Source: Haliea sp. (GTDB taxonomy: Bacteria; Pseudomonadota; Gammaproteobacteria; Pseudomonadales; Halieaceae). From it: a DNA stretch of 64,000 nt. Positions 8,545-16,018 of the stretch are shown here, piece by piece. A program made the position numbers and the translations under genes. Below the pieces are notes generated by a model. It saw only the letters and a program-made list of their open reading frames with translations, did not search any database and had not been told where the DNA came from. The stretch lies in assembly GCA_002692965.1 (NCBI GenBank), contig NZNC01000015.1, positions 434,001 to 498,000 on the forward strand. Direction: 5' to 3'. Each line of letters opens with the position of its first letter. The first letter of the stretch is position 1.

Positions 8545-9384
8545 ATGGACAAGCAGACTGATGGGCTGACTCTGGTCCTCGGAGGTACCGGCAAAACGGG
8601 CCGACGTGTCGCCGATATCCTGCGCGCGCAGGGAAGCTCTGTGCGGGTGGCCTCCCGGACTTCGCGGGTGCGCTTCGATTGGCACGACCGGGAAACATGG
8701 GCTGATGCACTGGCGGGCGTCAGCGGTGTATATCTGGCTTACTCCCCGGACCTAGCGGTTCCCGGAACCCGCGCTGTCATCGCGGAGTTTGTCGAGAAAG
8801 CCGTGTCACACGGGGTGACTCGGCTGGTGTTGCTATCCGGTCGCGGCGAGGAGGAGGCGCAGGCCTGCGAGGCGATTGTGCAGCAAGCTTCACTTGACTG
8901 GACCATCCTGCGGGCCAGCTGGTTCATGCAGAACTTCTCCGAAGGTGACTTCCTCGGCATGGTGCGGGCAGGGGCGATTACCCTGCCGGTCCGTGAGGTC
9001 CCCGAGCCATTTATCGATGTGAGAGATATTGCCGAGGTGGCGGTCGCCGCACTCACGGAGGTGGGGCACGCGTCGCGTATTTATGAGCTGACTGGCCCGC
9101 GCCTGCTGACTTTTCAGGAGCTTGCCGGGGAGATTTCAGAGTTCGCGGGGCGAGAGGTTCGTCTGGTGCCGGTATCGGAGACGGAGTTCGCACACACCCT
9201 GGAGTCGGTCGGCACCCCGGCGGAGGTGGTATGGCTGATGAACTATCTTTTCACTACGGTCCTGGATGGGCGCAATGCCTGCCTGGCCAATGGCGTGGAG
9301 CGGGCCCTGGGCCGCCGACCCCGCGATTTTGCCGAATTTGCCCGCGATGCTGCAGCCACTGGCGCCTGGCGTGCGGTCGGTTAA
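8545..9384 (+). CDS. NmrA/NAD(P)H-binding Rossmann-fold protein
   Basis: The protein (279 residues) begins with a nucleotide-binding loop LVLGGTGKTGRRVA. It has the atypical short-chain dehydrogenase layout of NmrA and NAD(P)H:quinone oxidoreductase-like proteins (TILRASWFMQNFSEGDFL, then PFIDVRDIAEVAVAAL). An ATG at 8545 preceded by AGGTGGAG was chosen over an in-frame ATG 48 bases upstream, because the upstream residues (MSTLTFVYVQ) are not part of the fold. It is divergent from the AraC regulator, which probably controls it. Such proteins are often redox sensors or quinone reductases; no specific reaction can be named. Confidence 0.85.
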   Translation: MDKQTDGLTLVLGGTGKTGRRVADILRAQGSSVRVASRTSRVRFDWHDRETWADALAGVSGVYLAYSPDLAVPGTRAVIAEFVEKAVSHGVTRLVLLSGRGEEEAQACEAIVQQASLDWTILRASWFMQNFSEGDFLGMVRAGAITLPVREVPEPFIDVRDIAEVAVAALTEVGHASRIYELTGPRLLTFQELAGEISEFAGREVRLVPVSETEFAHTLESVGTPAEVVWLMNYLFTTVLDGRNACLANGVERALGRRPRDFAEFARDAAATGAWRAVG

Positions 9385-9399
9385 GACCTGCCGCGCGGT

Positions 9400-10056
9400 T
9401 CAGACTTTGCGGCTGGCTATCGCCGGGGCCTGGTGGACCAGGTCATCGTTGTTCAGCGCTTCGATCATGAAGCGGGCAAAGTCTGTTCGACGCGTGCGGT
9501 TGTGAGCCAGTGCAGGGTCACCCACATGAGGCCGCCACCGCGGCAAACCTTCGCTCTCTCCGTCTTCGAGATCGCTGGCTCGCACGACTGTCCAGCGACC
9601 CTGGCTATTAAAGATTCGCTGGCAGGCTGCTACCTGGTCGTCGATGTCTGCCAGGCGTATTTGTCGCGCAAGCCAGCCAAAGACAGCTATCGACAGCAAA
9701 AATGCTCTGGAGTAATGGTCCTCCTGACTTCTTTGTATATGCCAGCCACAGGAGAAAACCAGCCGGCTCTGCGGCCGGGCGAAGTCGAGGACGGCTTGAG
9801 CGGTGCCGGTCGCATACCCCTGGACACCCCACGGTACCAGCACAGTGAGAACCGCGTCGGCTGTCGCTACGGCGCGCTCTATGACGGATCGATCATTGGA
9901 CATGCCGGGTAGCATGACAATGCGGTCTTCAAAGTCAGCCAGTTTCGGAACGCCTTGCTCGCGGCATACGGCCGTCACGGCGTAACCACGGTCCAGGCAC
10001 TGGGCAACCAGGTGACGGCCGAGCTTGCCGGAAGCGCCAATGATGCAGACTTTCAT
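9400..10056 (-). CDS. NAD(P)-binding SDR-like oxidoreductase
   Basis: The 218-residue protein starts with the Rossmann motif IIGASGKLGRHL and follows the atypical SDR pattern: DAVLTVLVPWG, then LVFSCGWHI, and WTVVRASDLEDG. It lacks an obvious YxxxK catalytic pair, as in NmrA-like sensors. It converges on the previous NAD(P)-binding gene (15 bases apart) and diverges from a LysR gene, whose regulator may control it. A second NAD(P)-binding protein so close to the first, each next to its own regulator, suggests a small redox or electrophile response cluster. The substrate is unknown. Confidence 0.8.
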   Translation of the reverse strand: MKVCIIGASGKLGRHLVAQCLDRGYAVTAVCREQGVPKLADFEDRIVMLPGMSNDRSVIERAVATADAVLTVLVPWGVQGYATGTAQAVLDFARPQSRLVFSCGWHIQRSQEDHYSRAFLLSIAVFGWLARQIRLADIDDQVAACQRIFNSQGRWTVVRASDLEDGESEGLPRWRPHVGDPALAHNRTRRTDFARFMIEALNNDDLVHQAPAIASRKV

Positions 10057-10194
10057 GGCAGGGGGCTCCCTGGTTAAGCGGCTTGTGACATGGCCTATCC
10101 TTTCGCGCTACGGGCGTGAAAGCAAGTTGTCTTCGCGGCGCTCGTTGAGTGCAGTGGGGCCTCACAAATGCGCTGTTGCCAATCAACCTCCACT

Positions 10195-10206
10195 GAATGA
10201 TCATTC
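10195..10206. promoter_or_regulatory. Perfect 12-base palindrome upstream of the LysR gene
   Basis: GAATGATCATTC reads identically on both strands and lies 27 bases before the LysR start and 138 bases from the divergent oxidoreductase start. Position and symmetry suggest an operator, perhaps for LysR autoregulation. LysR sites usually fit T-N11-A with longer dyads, so it could be for another factor. Confidence 0.35.
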
Positions 10207-10233
10207 TTTTGCGCTTCAAGGAAAGGCCGTCTC

Positions 10234-11136
10234 GTGGAAGACCTGAACGATATTGCCGCGTTTGTCGCGGTGGTGAATGCCGGCAGTTTCACTCGCGCCG
10301 CGGAGCGGCTGAAGGTGTCGCGCCCTGCAGTCAGCAAGCAGGTGAGTCGCCTGGAGGAAAGCCTCGGCGTTCGCCTGCTGAATCGCACCACCCGGCGCCT
10401 GAGTCTCACGGAAGCCGGCCGCATTTTTCACCTTCAGGCCAGTCGCGGCCTGGACGACCTTGCCGAGGCACGGGCGGAGGTCGCACACTTGCAGACGCAG
10501 CCGCGTGGCCTGCTGCGCATCAATGTACCGATGTCTTTTGGCATCTTGCACATCGCACCTCTGCTCCCGGCTTTCCTGCAGGCCTTCCCCGAACTTTCCG
10601 TGGAAATGGATCTGAACGACCGCAAGCTCGACGTGATCGAGGAGGGCTTCGACGTGTCCGTGCGCATCAGTGACCTGCCCGACTCGACCCTGGTGGCGCG
10701 CCGTCTTGCTCCCTGTCGCCATGTGATCGTGGCTGCGCCCGCCTACCTTGAGCGCCACGGGTTGCCGCGCGCACCCGCCGATCTGCAGCAGCACGAAGTG
10801 CTCACCTACAGTCTGCAGCAGTCGGCCCTGCAGTGGCACTTCCTGGGCCCCTGTGGACAGCCGGAGCCGGTCACGGTGGCCGGGCGTTTGCAGCTGAACA
10901 ACAGCCTGGCGCTGCGCGAGGCATTGCTCGCCGGGATGGGGGTCGCGCGAACGCCGACTTTCCTGGTCGGGGAGGATCTGCGGGAGGGGAGACTGATCAA
11001 TGTACTGGCTAACTACAAATCGCTCGAACTTTCCATTTATCTCGTCTATCCGCAGCGGCGTCACCTCTCGCCCAAGGTGCGCGCCTTTGTCGACTTTCTG
11101 GCAGCGAGGATTCAGGATCCGCCCTACTGGGATTAG
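10234..11136 (+). CDS. LysR family transcriptional regulator
   Basis: The 300-residue protein has the LysR N-terminal winged helix-turn-helix: FVAVVNAGSFTRAAERLKVS, PAVSKQVSRLEE and the turn LLNRTTRRLSLTEAG. The substrate-binding domain runs from about residue 90 to the end (GLLRINVPMSFG, and further on FDVSVRISDLPDSTLVARRL). It is closest in pattern to the CrgA/AaeR-type subgroup. The start is GTG. It is divergent from a NAD(P)-binding protein and upstream of the EamA exporter with 113 bases between, so either may be a target. The coinducer is unknown. Confidence 0.9.
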   Translation: MEDLNDIAAFVAVVNAGSFTRAAERLKVSRPAVSKQVSRLEESLGVRLLNRTTRRLSLTEAGRIFHLQASRGLDDLAEARAEVAHLQTQPRGLLRINVPMSFGILHIAPLLPAFLQAFPELSVEMDLNDRKLDVIEEGFDVSVRISDLPDSTLVARRLAPCRHVIVAAPAYLERHGLPRAPADLQQHEVLTYSLQQSALQWHFLGPCGQPEPVTVAGRLQLNNSLALREALLAGMGVARTPTFLVGEDLREGRLINVLANYKSLELSIYLVYPQRRHLSPKVRAFVDFLAARIQDPPYWD

Positions 11137-11249
11137 GGACTGACTGCTCCACTTGTAAGCTCACGTTACCAGTCATGTTCCCCAAACCCCGATTATCCTG
11201 ACCGGTCAATCCCGTAGCCTGTTCCTCAATGAATCCAGAGGAACAGGCC

Positions 11250-12257
11250 ATGAACCGGACAATTGCCCAGCTGAGAGGGATCTCCCGCCAGCCTCGCAGC
11301 CCGGGCGCCACCGGCGACCCTGGAGCGGTCTCCGCACACTGGCTACTCGCCCCCCAGAGCCTGTTGCTGGCCAGCGGAACCCTGCTCGGCCTGAAGCTGC
11401 CTATCGGCAAGCTCGCCACTGAAGCCGGAGTGTCGGCGCTGTTGTGGGCCGGGATTGTGTCCATGGGCGTCGTGGTCATGCTGTTGCCCACACAGCTGAC
11501 GCGGCGTGGACTGCGACTCCCGGGCTTGCCCCTGCTGCGCTACACCATTATCTCGGCGGTCATCTCTTTCATTGTGCCGAACCTGCTCCTGTTCACCGTC
11601 ATTCCGCAGGTGGGTGCAGGCTACACCGGGCTGATGTTTGCGCTGTCGCCGGTGTTTACCCTCCTCCTGGCCACCCTGCTCGGCATGAAGACGCCGGGCG
11701 CGCTTGGCGTAATGGGTATCGCGCTGGGGTTGACGGGTGCGGTGCTGGTCAGCCTAACCCGTGGCGCCAGCGCCGAAGGCCCCGGGCCAATCTGGCTGCT
11801 GGCGGCTGCGGCCGTGCCCCTTGCGCTGGCGAGCGGGAATGTCTACCGCAGCCGATACTGGCCGAAAGGCGCCTCTCCCAACACGCTCGCCTTCTGGGGT
11901 CATGCTTTCGCCACGGCGGTGTTCCTGCTGATCATTCTGTTGACGCAGCACAAACTTCCACTGGACGTTCTGAGTGCGACCAGCGGCCTGATCGCGATCC
12001 AGATCCTGGTGTCGGGCCTGAATTTTCCCCTGTTTTACCGCCTGCAGCGGGACGGCGGGCCGGTGCTGCTGAGCCAGATCGGCTACGTCGCGGCGGCCGT
12101 GAGCCTGGTGATCGCCACGGTGTTTCTCGGCGAGCGCTACGGCCCCGCAACCTGGCTGGGTGCCGCCATTATCGCTGCAGGTATCTTTGCAACCGTCACG
12201 GCACAGCGCCTGGAAGCGCGGGTGCCACAAACTCAACATCGAGGAGAATCAGCGTGA
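11250..12257 (+). CDS. EamA/DMT family transporter
   Basis: The 335-residue protein contains about ten hydrophobic helices arranged as two EamA repeats, the usual drug/metabolite exporter fold. The second repeat closes with a helix around YGPATWLGAAIIAAGIFATV. ATG at 11250 was chosen because GAGGAA sits six bases upstream; an earlier in-frame ATG at 11229 lacks a site. The first 25 residues are polar and may lie in the cytoplasm. The next gene starts within its stop (GTGA), so the two are translationally coupled. The substrate, a small metabolite or toxic by-product, cannot be inferred. Confidence 0.85.
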   Translation: MNRTIAQLRGISRQPRSPGATGDPGAVSAHWLLAPQSLLLASGTLLGLKLPIGKLATEAGVSALLWAGIVSMGVVVMLLPTQLTRRGLRLPGLPLLRYTIISAVISFIVPNLLLFTVIPQVGAGYTGLMFALSPVFTLLLATLLGMKTPGALGVMGIALGLTGAVLVSLTRGASAEGPGPIWLLAAAAVPLALASGNVYRSRYWPKGASPNTLAFWGHAFATAVFLLIILLTQHKLPLDVLSATSGLIAIQILVSGLNFPLFYRLQRDGGPVLLSQIGYVAAAVSLVIATVFLGERYGPATWLGAAIIAAGIFATVTAQRLEARVPQTQHRGESA

Positions 12258-12850
12258 AAAATCAGGCGAGTGTTGCCGTGGTCTACCACAGTGTCACCGG
12301 GACGACGGCGCAGTTGGCGGAAGCGGCCCTGCTCGGCGCTTCGGGAGTGGAAGGGATTCGGGCCTATCCGGTGCAGATAGAGGGCCGGGATATCCACGAG
12401 GGGCGCTACCGGAACAGCGTCGCACTGGAAGCCATGGGCGAAGCGGATGCGCTGATCTTCGGTTCGCCGACCTTCATGGGCTGTGTTTCGGGGCAGTTCA
12501 AGGCCTTCGCTGACGCCACCAGTGATATCTGGTTTCAGCGCCGCTGGAGGGGCAAGCTGGCCGCCGGGATTACGGTGGGCAATAACCCGAGTGGTGACCA
12601 GCTCAACACGATTCAATATTTGAGCATTCTGGCGAACCAGCATGGAATGTTGTGGGTGGGCATAGATCTGCCCGGTGGCTTCGACCCGGCAGGTCGCAAC
12701 CGAATGGGTGCGCAGAGTGGGCTGATTGCCCATGCCCCGGGTGGTGAGCTCAACCCGGCGGATACGGCGACGGCTAGCTACCTGGGGGCGCGCGTGGCAC
12801 ATCTGGCCCTCCGATTTACGACAGTCACAATGGACCTGGTCGACGCGTAG
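12254..12850 (+). CDS. Flavodoxin-fold NAD(P)H-dependent oxidoreductase (WrbA-like)
   Basis: The 198-residue protein has an N-terminal FMN phosphate loop (YHSVTGTTAQLAEAA). The second FMN-contacting loop is FGSPTFMGCVSGQFKAF, as in WrbA/flavodoxin-like NAD(P)H:quinone oxidoreductases. GTG at 12254 overlaps the stop of the exporter gene by four bases and has GAGGAGAA just upstream. It probably uses bound FMN to reduce quinones or related electrophiles. With the exporter and the two NAD(P)-binding proteins it fits a detoxification theme. The last gene before the probable island boundary. Confidence 0.85.
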   Translation: MKNQASVAVVYHSVTGTTAQLAEAALLGASGVEGIRAYPVQIEGRDIHEGRYRNSVALEAMGEADALIFGSPTFMGCVSGQFKAFADATSDIWFQRRWRGKLAAGITVGNNPSGDQLNTIQYLSILANQHGMLWVGIDLPGGFDPAGRNRMGAQSGLIAHAPGGELNPADTATASYLGARVAHLALRFTTVTMDLVDA

Positions 12851-12902
12851 CGGCTGATTGCTGTGTCGGCGACTTTTCGAAGTGCTTGAATGAAGATTTT
12901 TG

Positions 12903-12936
12903 GAGGGGAAGATGGTGCTGGAGACAGAACCGAACT
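12903..12936 (-). repeat. Degenerate copy of the tRNA-Phe 3' end (attachment-site-like)
   Basis: This segment aligns to 15984-16018, the 3' end of the intact tRNA-Phe gene plus ten flanking bases: 31 of 35 positions match, with three substitutions and a one-base gap. It is in the same orientation as the intact copy. Integrases of the tyrosine family insert islands at tRNA 3' ends and leave such a direct repeat at the far end, so this is probably the distal attachment site of an old insertion. The acceptor and T-stem pairs are broken, so it cannot be a tRNA part. Confidence 0.65.
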
Positions 12937-12989
12937 TTGACCTTAAGGTCTTGATTGTATAGGTAATAATAGATGTGGCTTATTTGGCA

Positions 12990-13010
12990 TACTCACATAT
13001 CTACTCACAT
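12990..13010. repeat. Tandem TACTCACAT repeats, candidate integrase arm sites
   Basis: TACTCACAT occurs at 12990-12998 and again at 13002-13010, 12 bases apart and in the same orientation, about 55 bases inside the tRNA-like repeat. Short direct repeats at this place are typical of arm-type sites bound by tyrosine integrases next to the core site. No integrase gene remains in the segment. Confidence 0.4.
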
Positions 13011-13306
13011 TTTTTTGCGCTGCAGCGCTTTCATGGCAGTGTGGGACGGACAGGTTGCACCTCGGCACGCTGAGTGGCAACCAACAGACTGCCCTCTTGA
13101 CGGGGAGGCATTACAAATGTACCCGTCAATCTACGATGATTGAAAAAGCCTTTACTTAAAATCTTGATCATTTTCCAGAGATATTGCAGCACCAGTTCAG
13201 CCAAGCCAAAAAGAGATCGTCTCAAAGAGATAGAAGCTTATTTTATTAGCCTAAGGTGAGTCCTTAGAAAAGTGGGCGCTCTTTTCGTTTATATGCCAAG
13301 TAACTG

Positions 13307-13654
13307 TCAAAAATACTTTTTGGGAAAGTATAAAATAAATAGAAAAATTACGATCAAGAAGATTCCCCAAGTTTTTCCACCCATTGCGATATCGAATACC
13401 TCTTGGTCTGTGGCCGACTGAAGTCGCTCGCGTGTGGCTGAATGACATCTAGAAATGATTGCACGCAAGAAAACGAACAAAACATATGCTATTCCTACAC
13501 CCAGGACGCGTTGATCTATCGGCTGCCCCAGCATCGCCGATGCGAGAAATGGCAAACCTATAATGCTCGATGCAAACAGGAATATCGCCCCATAAAAATA
13601 GATGAATCTTGAGCTAAGTATCAGATTTCGCAAAGAGGGTAGCTTTCTAGCCAT
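13307..13654 (-). CDS. Small hypothetical membrane protein
   Basis: The 115-residue protein has three hydrophobic segments: FIYFYGAIFLFASSIIG, a middle one around LGVGIAYVLFVFLRAII, and a C-terminal one ending in basic residues (FILYFPKKYF). A short cytoplasmic-type loop with RERLQSATDQEV separates the last two. ATG at 13654 is used, with GGAG about eleven bases before it; a TTG at 13708 would add 18 residues and lie three bases after the neighbour's stop. Low GC and unusual codons contrast with the flanks, which suggests transfer. No family is recognised. It probably forms an operon with the next gene. Confidence 0.5.
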   Translation of the reverse strand: MARKLPSLRNLILSSRFIYFYGAIFLFASSIIGLPFLASAMLGQPIDQRVLGVGIAYVLFVFLRAIISRCHSATRERLQSATDQEVFDIAMGGKTWGIFLIVIFLFILYFPKKYF

Positions 13655-13711
13655 TAGGCTAAAGTCTCCAAGTATATTGCCAGACAATAAATAACAGGTG
13701 CGTAACAATTC

Positions 13712-14026
13712 CTAACCATATAAGTAGGCTGGAACCAAGAGAAGCCCAGCAACAAATATTAGAAAAACAAAGAAGCGTAACGTTGGGTTTTTTTCGTGGG
13801 TAAGGTTCGTGTTGTAAAAAACAATATCTTCTCTTGTCAAATAACAATAAACCCCTACCCATCCCCCCGATGAAGCAAGCACCCAAAAAATAATTCTTCC
13901 CGTAGGTGCGTTGTGGAAATAAGCTTGTAATGCAAGTAATAAGGCATAGAAAAACCAAAGAAACCTGAACGCCCAGGCGAGCCGGCGATCAGGGGTGAGG
14001 CCATCCTTGTCATTTCGAGCAGGCAT
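13712..14026 (-). CDS. Small hypothetical membrane protein
   Basis: The 104-residue protein has a charged N-terminus (RNDKDGLTPDRR) and three hydrophobic helices: FLWFFYALLLALQAYF, IIFWVLASSGGWVGVYCYL, and the C-terminal FFVFLIFVAGLLLVPAYL. It is the first gene of a two-gene AT-rich minus-strand pair of multi-pass proteins. No strong ribosome binding site is visible. A GTTTGC/GCAAAC dyad lies 40 bases upstream. No family is recognised; the size and topology could suit a sensor partner, an immunity protein or a phage-derived membrane protein, none of which the sequence decides. Confidence 0.5.
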   Translation of the reverse strand: MPARNDKDGLTPDRRLAWAFRFLWFFYALLLALQAYFHNAPTGRIIFWVLASSGGWVGVYCYLTREDIVFYNTNLTHEKNPTLRFFVFLIFVAGLLLVPAYLYG

Positions 14027-14066
14027 CTGATGCTTTCATTTGAGAGATGAAAAGCAGTTTAATTGA

Positions 14067-14080
14067 GTTTGCTTGCAAAC
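14067..14080. promoter_or_regulatory. GTTTGC-TT-GCAAAC dyad upstream of the membrane gene pair
   Basis: A perfect six-base inverted repeat with a two-base centre lies 40 bases before the start of the minus-strand membrane gene at 14026. The place fits an operator overlapping that promoter. The dyad is seen directly; no regulator gene is nearby. Confidence 0.3.
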
Positions 14081-14325
14081 GGGTATTCGTCGCCAGGTAG
14101 AAGAGAGCAGCCAAGGGACTGTTTGACGCCAAACTGCGAAATCATAAGCCCCAAGCGGCTACTATCTGGTTGGTACAGTAACCGCCTGTCTTGACCCGAC
14201 AGGGACCGATTCCAGTATGCCAGGGATTGCAATGATGTGCGGAGCGGCTTCAGCTAGATCTGGCCAGAGTAAGTGGCAGCTTGGACGTGTCGCCAGGGCG
14301 GCGGAGTTGACCTAAGTTTCTGATT

Positions 14326-14456
14326 TTAAATGCGGAAGTGATAGGCCACATCGTCCCCGCTGTAGCGCAGGCTGATGGACCGCCACCGATGGTTACGGCT
14401 CAGATTGCCTCCCCCGCGTGGAGGGTGCGGGCTTGGTGGACCGTCATGCCTGTCAG
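14326..14456 (-). pseudogene. 3' fragment of a phytanoyl-CoA dioxygenase gene, frameshifted
   Basis: Read on the minus strand, one frame gives TVHQARTLHAG and the next frame continues GGNLSRNHRWRSIS and LRYSGDDVAYHF up to a stop at 14326. Joined, this matches the C-terminal end of PhyH-type dioxygenases, where a VHxxxTLHG segment carries an iron-ligand histidine and is followed by GN, R-rich residues and SLRW-GDD. A one-base loss in the C-run at 14411-14415 (G-run on the coding strand) would explain the shift. Upstream frames have stops and no matching N-terminal part, so only a remnant is left. The rest of 14027-14691 holds a CCTGTC/GACAGG hairpin at 14185-14203 and no supportable gene. Confidence 0.5.
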
Positions 14457-14691
14457 CTCCCGGTGAGCCACCTTCAGGATAAAGGCGGCTGGTGATCAGG
14501 GGTGAGGGAAAGCCTAGCTGATGAAGGCAGATACGCAATGCCCGGGTCGCGTTTGAGGTGGCGCGGGGGCAGGCCGTCCTGTTGAAACAAGGTCGAGTGG
14601 CGTGCTAGAGGTGGGCAATCGTTCTGGTTGACGGGATGTGCTCCGCTCCTGACGGCCAGGTAGCCTGGAAACTGCAAACAAGGATTTTCCC

Positions 14692-15960
14692 ATGCGTGCG
14701 ATCTCGACAGTCATGCTCCCGCTCCTGATTGCCGTCGCAGCGACCGGTACCGCGGCACAGTCGGCCGAGGGTGGTGGCCGTTCGTATCCCGATGGTCACG
14801 GGGGTGAAGTGTACTTCCCCATGGGTGACCGCTCCTTTGCCGACGAGGTGGTTTCGTTTACTGCCGGAGAGCCGGACGGCGGTGATGCATCGTCCAGTCC
14901 GGAGGCGGTGCTTGGTGTGCCGGATTGGGACGACGGAGGGGGTGAGGAGGCACTGACCTTGGGTTGCATGGGGGACCTGGTTGTCAGCATGTCCGACAAC
15001 AGCCTGATCGACATTCCCGGCCCGGACCTCTATGTCTTCGAGATCGGCCCGGACACCGAGGCCACCGCGCTGGCCATCTCCGAGGATGGGGAAAACTGGG
15101 TCCGGGTTGGCCGTATCGCGGGTGGCAAGGCGGCAGTGGATATCGCCCCCTATGTCGATGCGGGTACGGCGTATTGGTATGTCCGTCTGCTCGATCTCAA
15201 GCAGGCCTGCGACAGCCGGACGCCCGGCGCCGATGTCGATGCGATTGGCGCCATAGGTTCGGCGACGAAGATTGCGCTCGACAGTGAGGTGCTGTTCGAC
15301 TCCGGAGAGCACCAACTCAAAGCCGGCGCCCACGCCGCGCTGGAAGAAGTGATCGCCGCTATCGACAATCCTGGCAGCACGCGCATTGAGGTGGCGGGCC
15401 ATACCGACAACGTCGGTTCGGAATCCAGCAACCTGGCCCTGTCGGAACGGCGCGCCCGGGCGGTGGCGGATTTCCTCGACCTGTCTGAAACCTTTGCCGA
15501 GGACGCAGTCACGATCCGCGCCTTTGGCGAGTCGCGGCCGATTGCCAGCAACGACACCGCTCGCGGTCGGGCGAGTAACCGGCGCGTGGAACTGACAGTG
15601 CGCACCGCGCCCACGGAAAAAGCGTCCACCCGGCAGGTCGAGATTCTCGGTGTCTGGAATGCCGGCGAGCACGGTGTCATGGAGCTTCGCCGCGTGAACG
15701 GGCAGATAGAGGGCGATTACAGCCTGGACAACGGCGCCGTGCTGGGAGACTTCGTCAGCGACACGGTTTTCGAGGGGGACTGGGTCGAGGACGATTCCCG
15801 CAAGCGCTGCGACTCGAAGAAAGACGGTCGCGAACACTGGGGCCATCTGCGCATTGAATTCGAAACGGCGCAACGCGATGCCTTCGATGTCTTCTGGCGC
15901 TACTGTGGTGAAGAAGAGGATCGCGGCCAATGGCGGGGGCAGCTTGAGCGGCTGCTCTAG
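14692..15960 (+). CDS. OmpA family protein with extra N- and C-terminal domains
   Basis: The 422-residue protein has a signal peptide (cleavage near residue 22, after GTAAQS). An N-terminal domain of ~175 residues with acidic loops follows. The peptidoglycan-binding OmpA domain is at about residues 200-305 (DSEVLFDSGEHQLK, VAGHTDNVGSESSN, LSERRARAVADFL and GRASNRRVEL). A last domain of ~110 residues carries two cysteines and begins with VEILGVWNAGEHGVM. AAGGA precedes the ATG. It probably sits in the outer membrane or periplasm and contacts the cell wall. It is GC-rich and host-like in composition although it lies between the tRNA repeats, so it may be a late or ancestral resident. Confidence 0.85.
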   Translation: MRAISTVMLPLLIAVAATGTAAQSAEGGGRSYPDGHGGEVYFPMGDRSFADEVVSFTAGEPDGGDASSSPEAVLGVPDWDDGGGEEALTLGCMGDLVVSMSDNSLIDIPGPDLYVFEIGPDTEATALAISEDGENWVRVGRIAGGKAAVDIAPYVDAGTAYWYVRLLDLKQACDSRTPGADVDAIGAIGSATKIALDSEVLFDSGEHQLKAGAHAALEEVIAAIDNPGSTRIEVAGHTDNVGSESSNLALSERRARAVADFLDLSETFAEDAVTIRAFGESRPIASNDTARGRASNRRVELTVRTAPTEKASTRQVEILGVWNAGEHGVMELRRVNGQIEGDYSLDNGAVLGDFVSDTVFEGDWVEDDSRKRCDSKKDGREHWGHLRIEFETAQRDAFDVFWRYCGEEEDRGQWRGQLERLL

Positions 15961-15983
15961 CGGGGCAATATGCCTGACTGGTC

Positions 15984-16018
15984 GAGGGGAATATGGTGCC
16001 CGGAGACAGAATCGAACT
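15984..16018 (-). repeat. Intact-side copy of the tRNA-Phe 3'-end direct repeat
   Basis: The tRNA-Phe 3' end plus ten bases beyond CCA matches 12903-12936 at 31 of 35 positions in the same orientation. It would be the attachment site that keeps the tRNA functional, with the inserted DNA lying to its left. Confidence 0.6.

Larger units (their letters stand above)
12851..13306. other. Gene-poor AT-rich stretch at the left island end
   Basis: These 456 bases change abruptly from GC-rich host DNA to AT-rich sequence. They contain the degenerate tRNA-Phe 3' end (12903-12936), a 12-base palindrome GACCTTAAGGTC (12939-12950), the TACTCACAT repeats (12990-13010), and an 8-base inverted repeat TTGACGGG/CCCGTCAA with a 17-base loop (13097-13129). 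Near the end is a CTAAGG/CCTTAG hairpin (13251-13267) downstream of the minus-strand membrane genes, perhaps a weak terminator. No gene could be supported. Confidence 0.5.

Noticed and set aside
12903..12950. A second tRNA gene
   Set aside because: Only the T-arm and acceptor 3' half is similar and the stem pairs are broken; no anticodon or D arm.
13031..13225. 64-codon minus-strand frame in the AT-rich stretch
   Set aside because: No ribosome binding site or domain, and it covers the 8-base inverted repeat.
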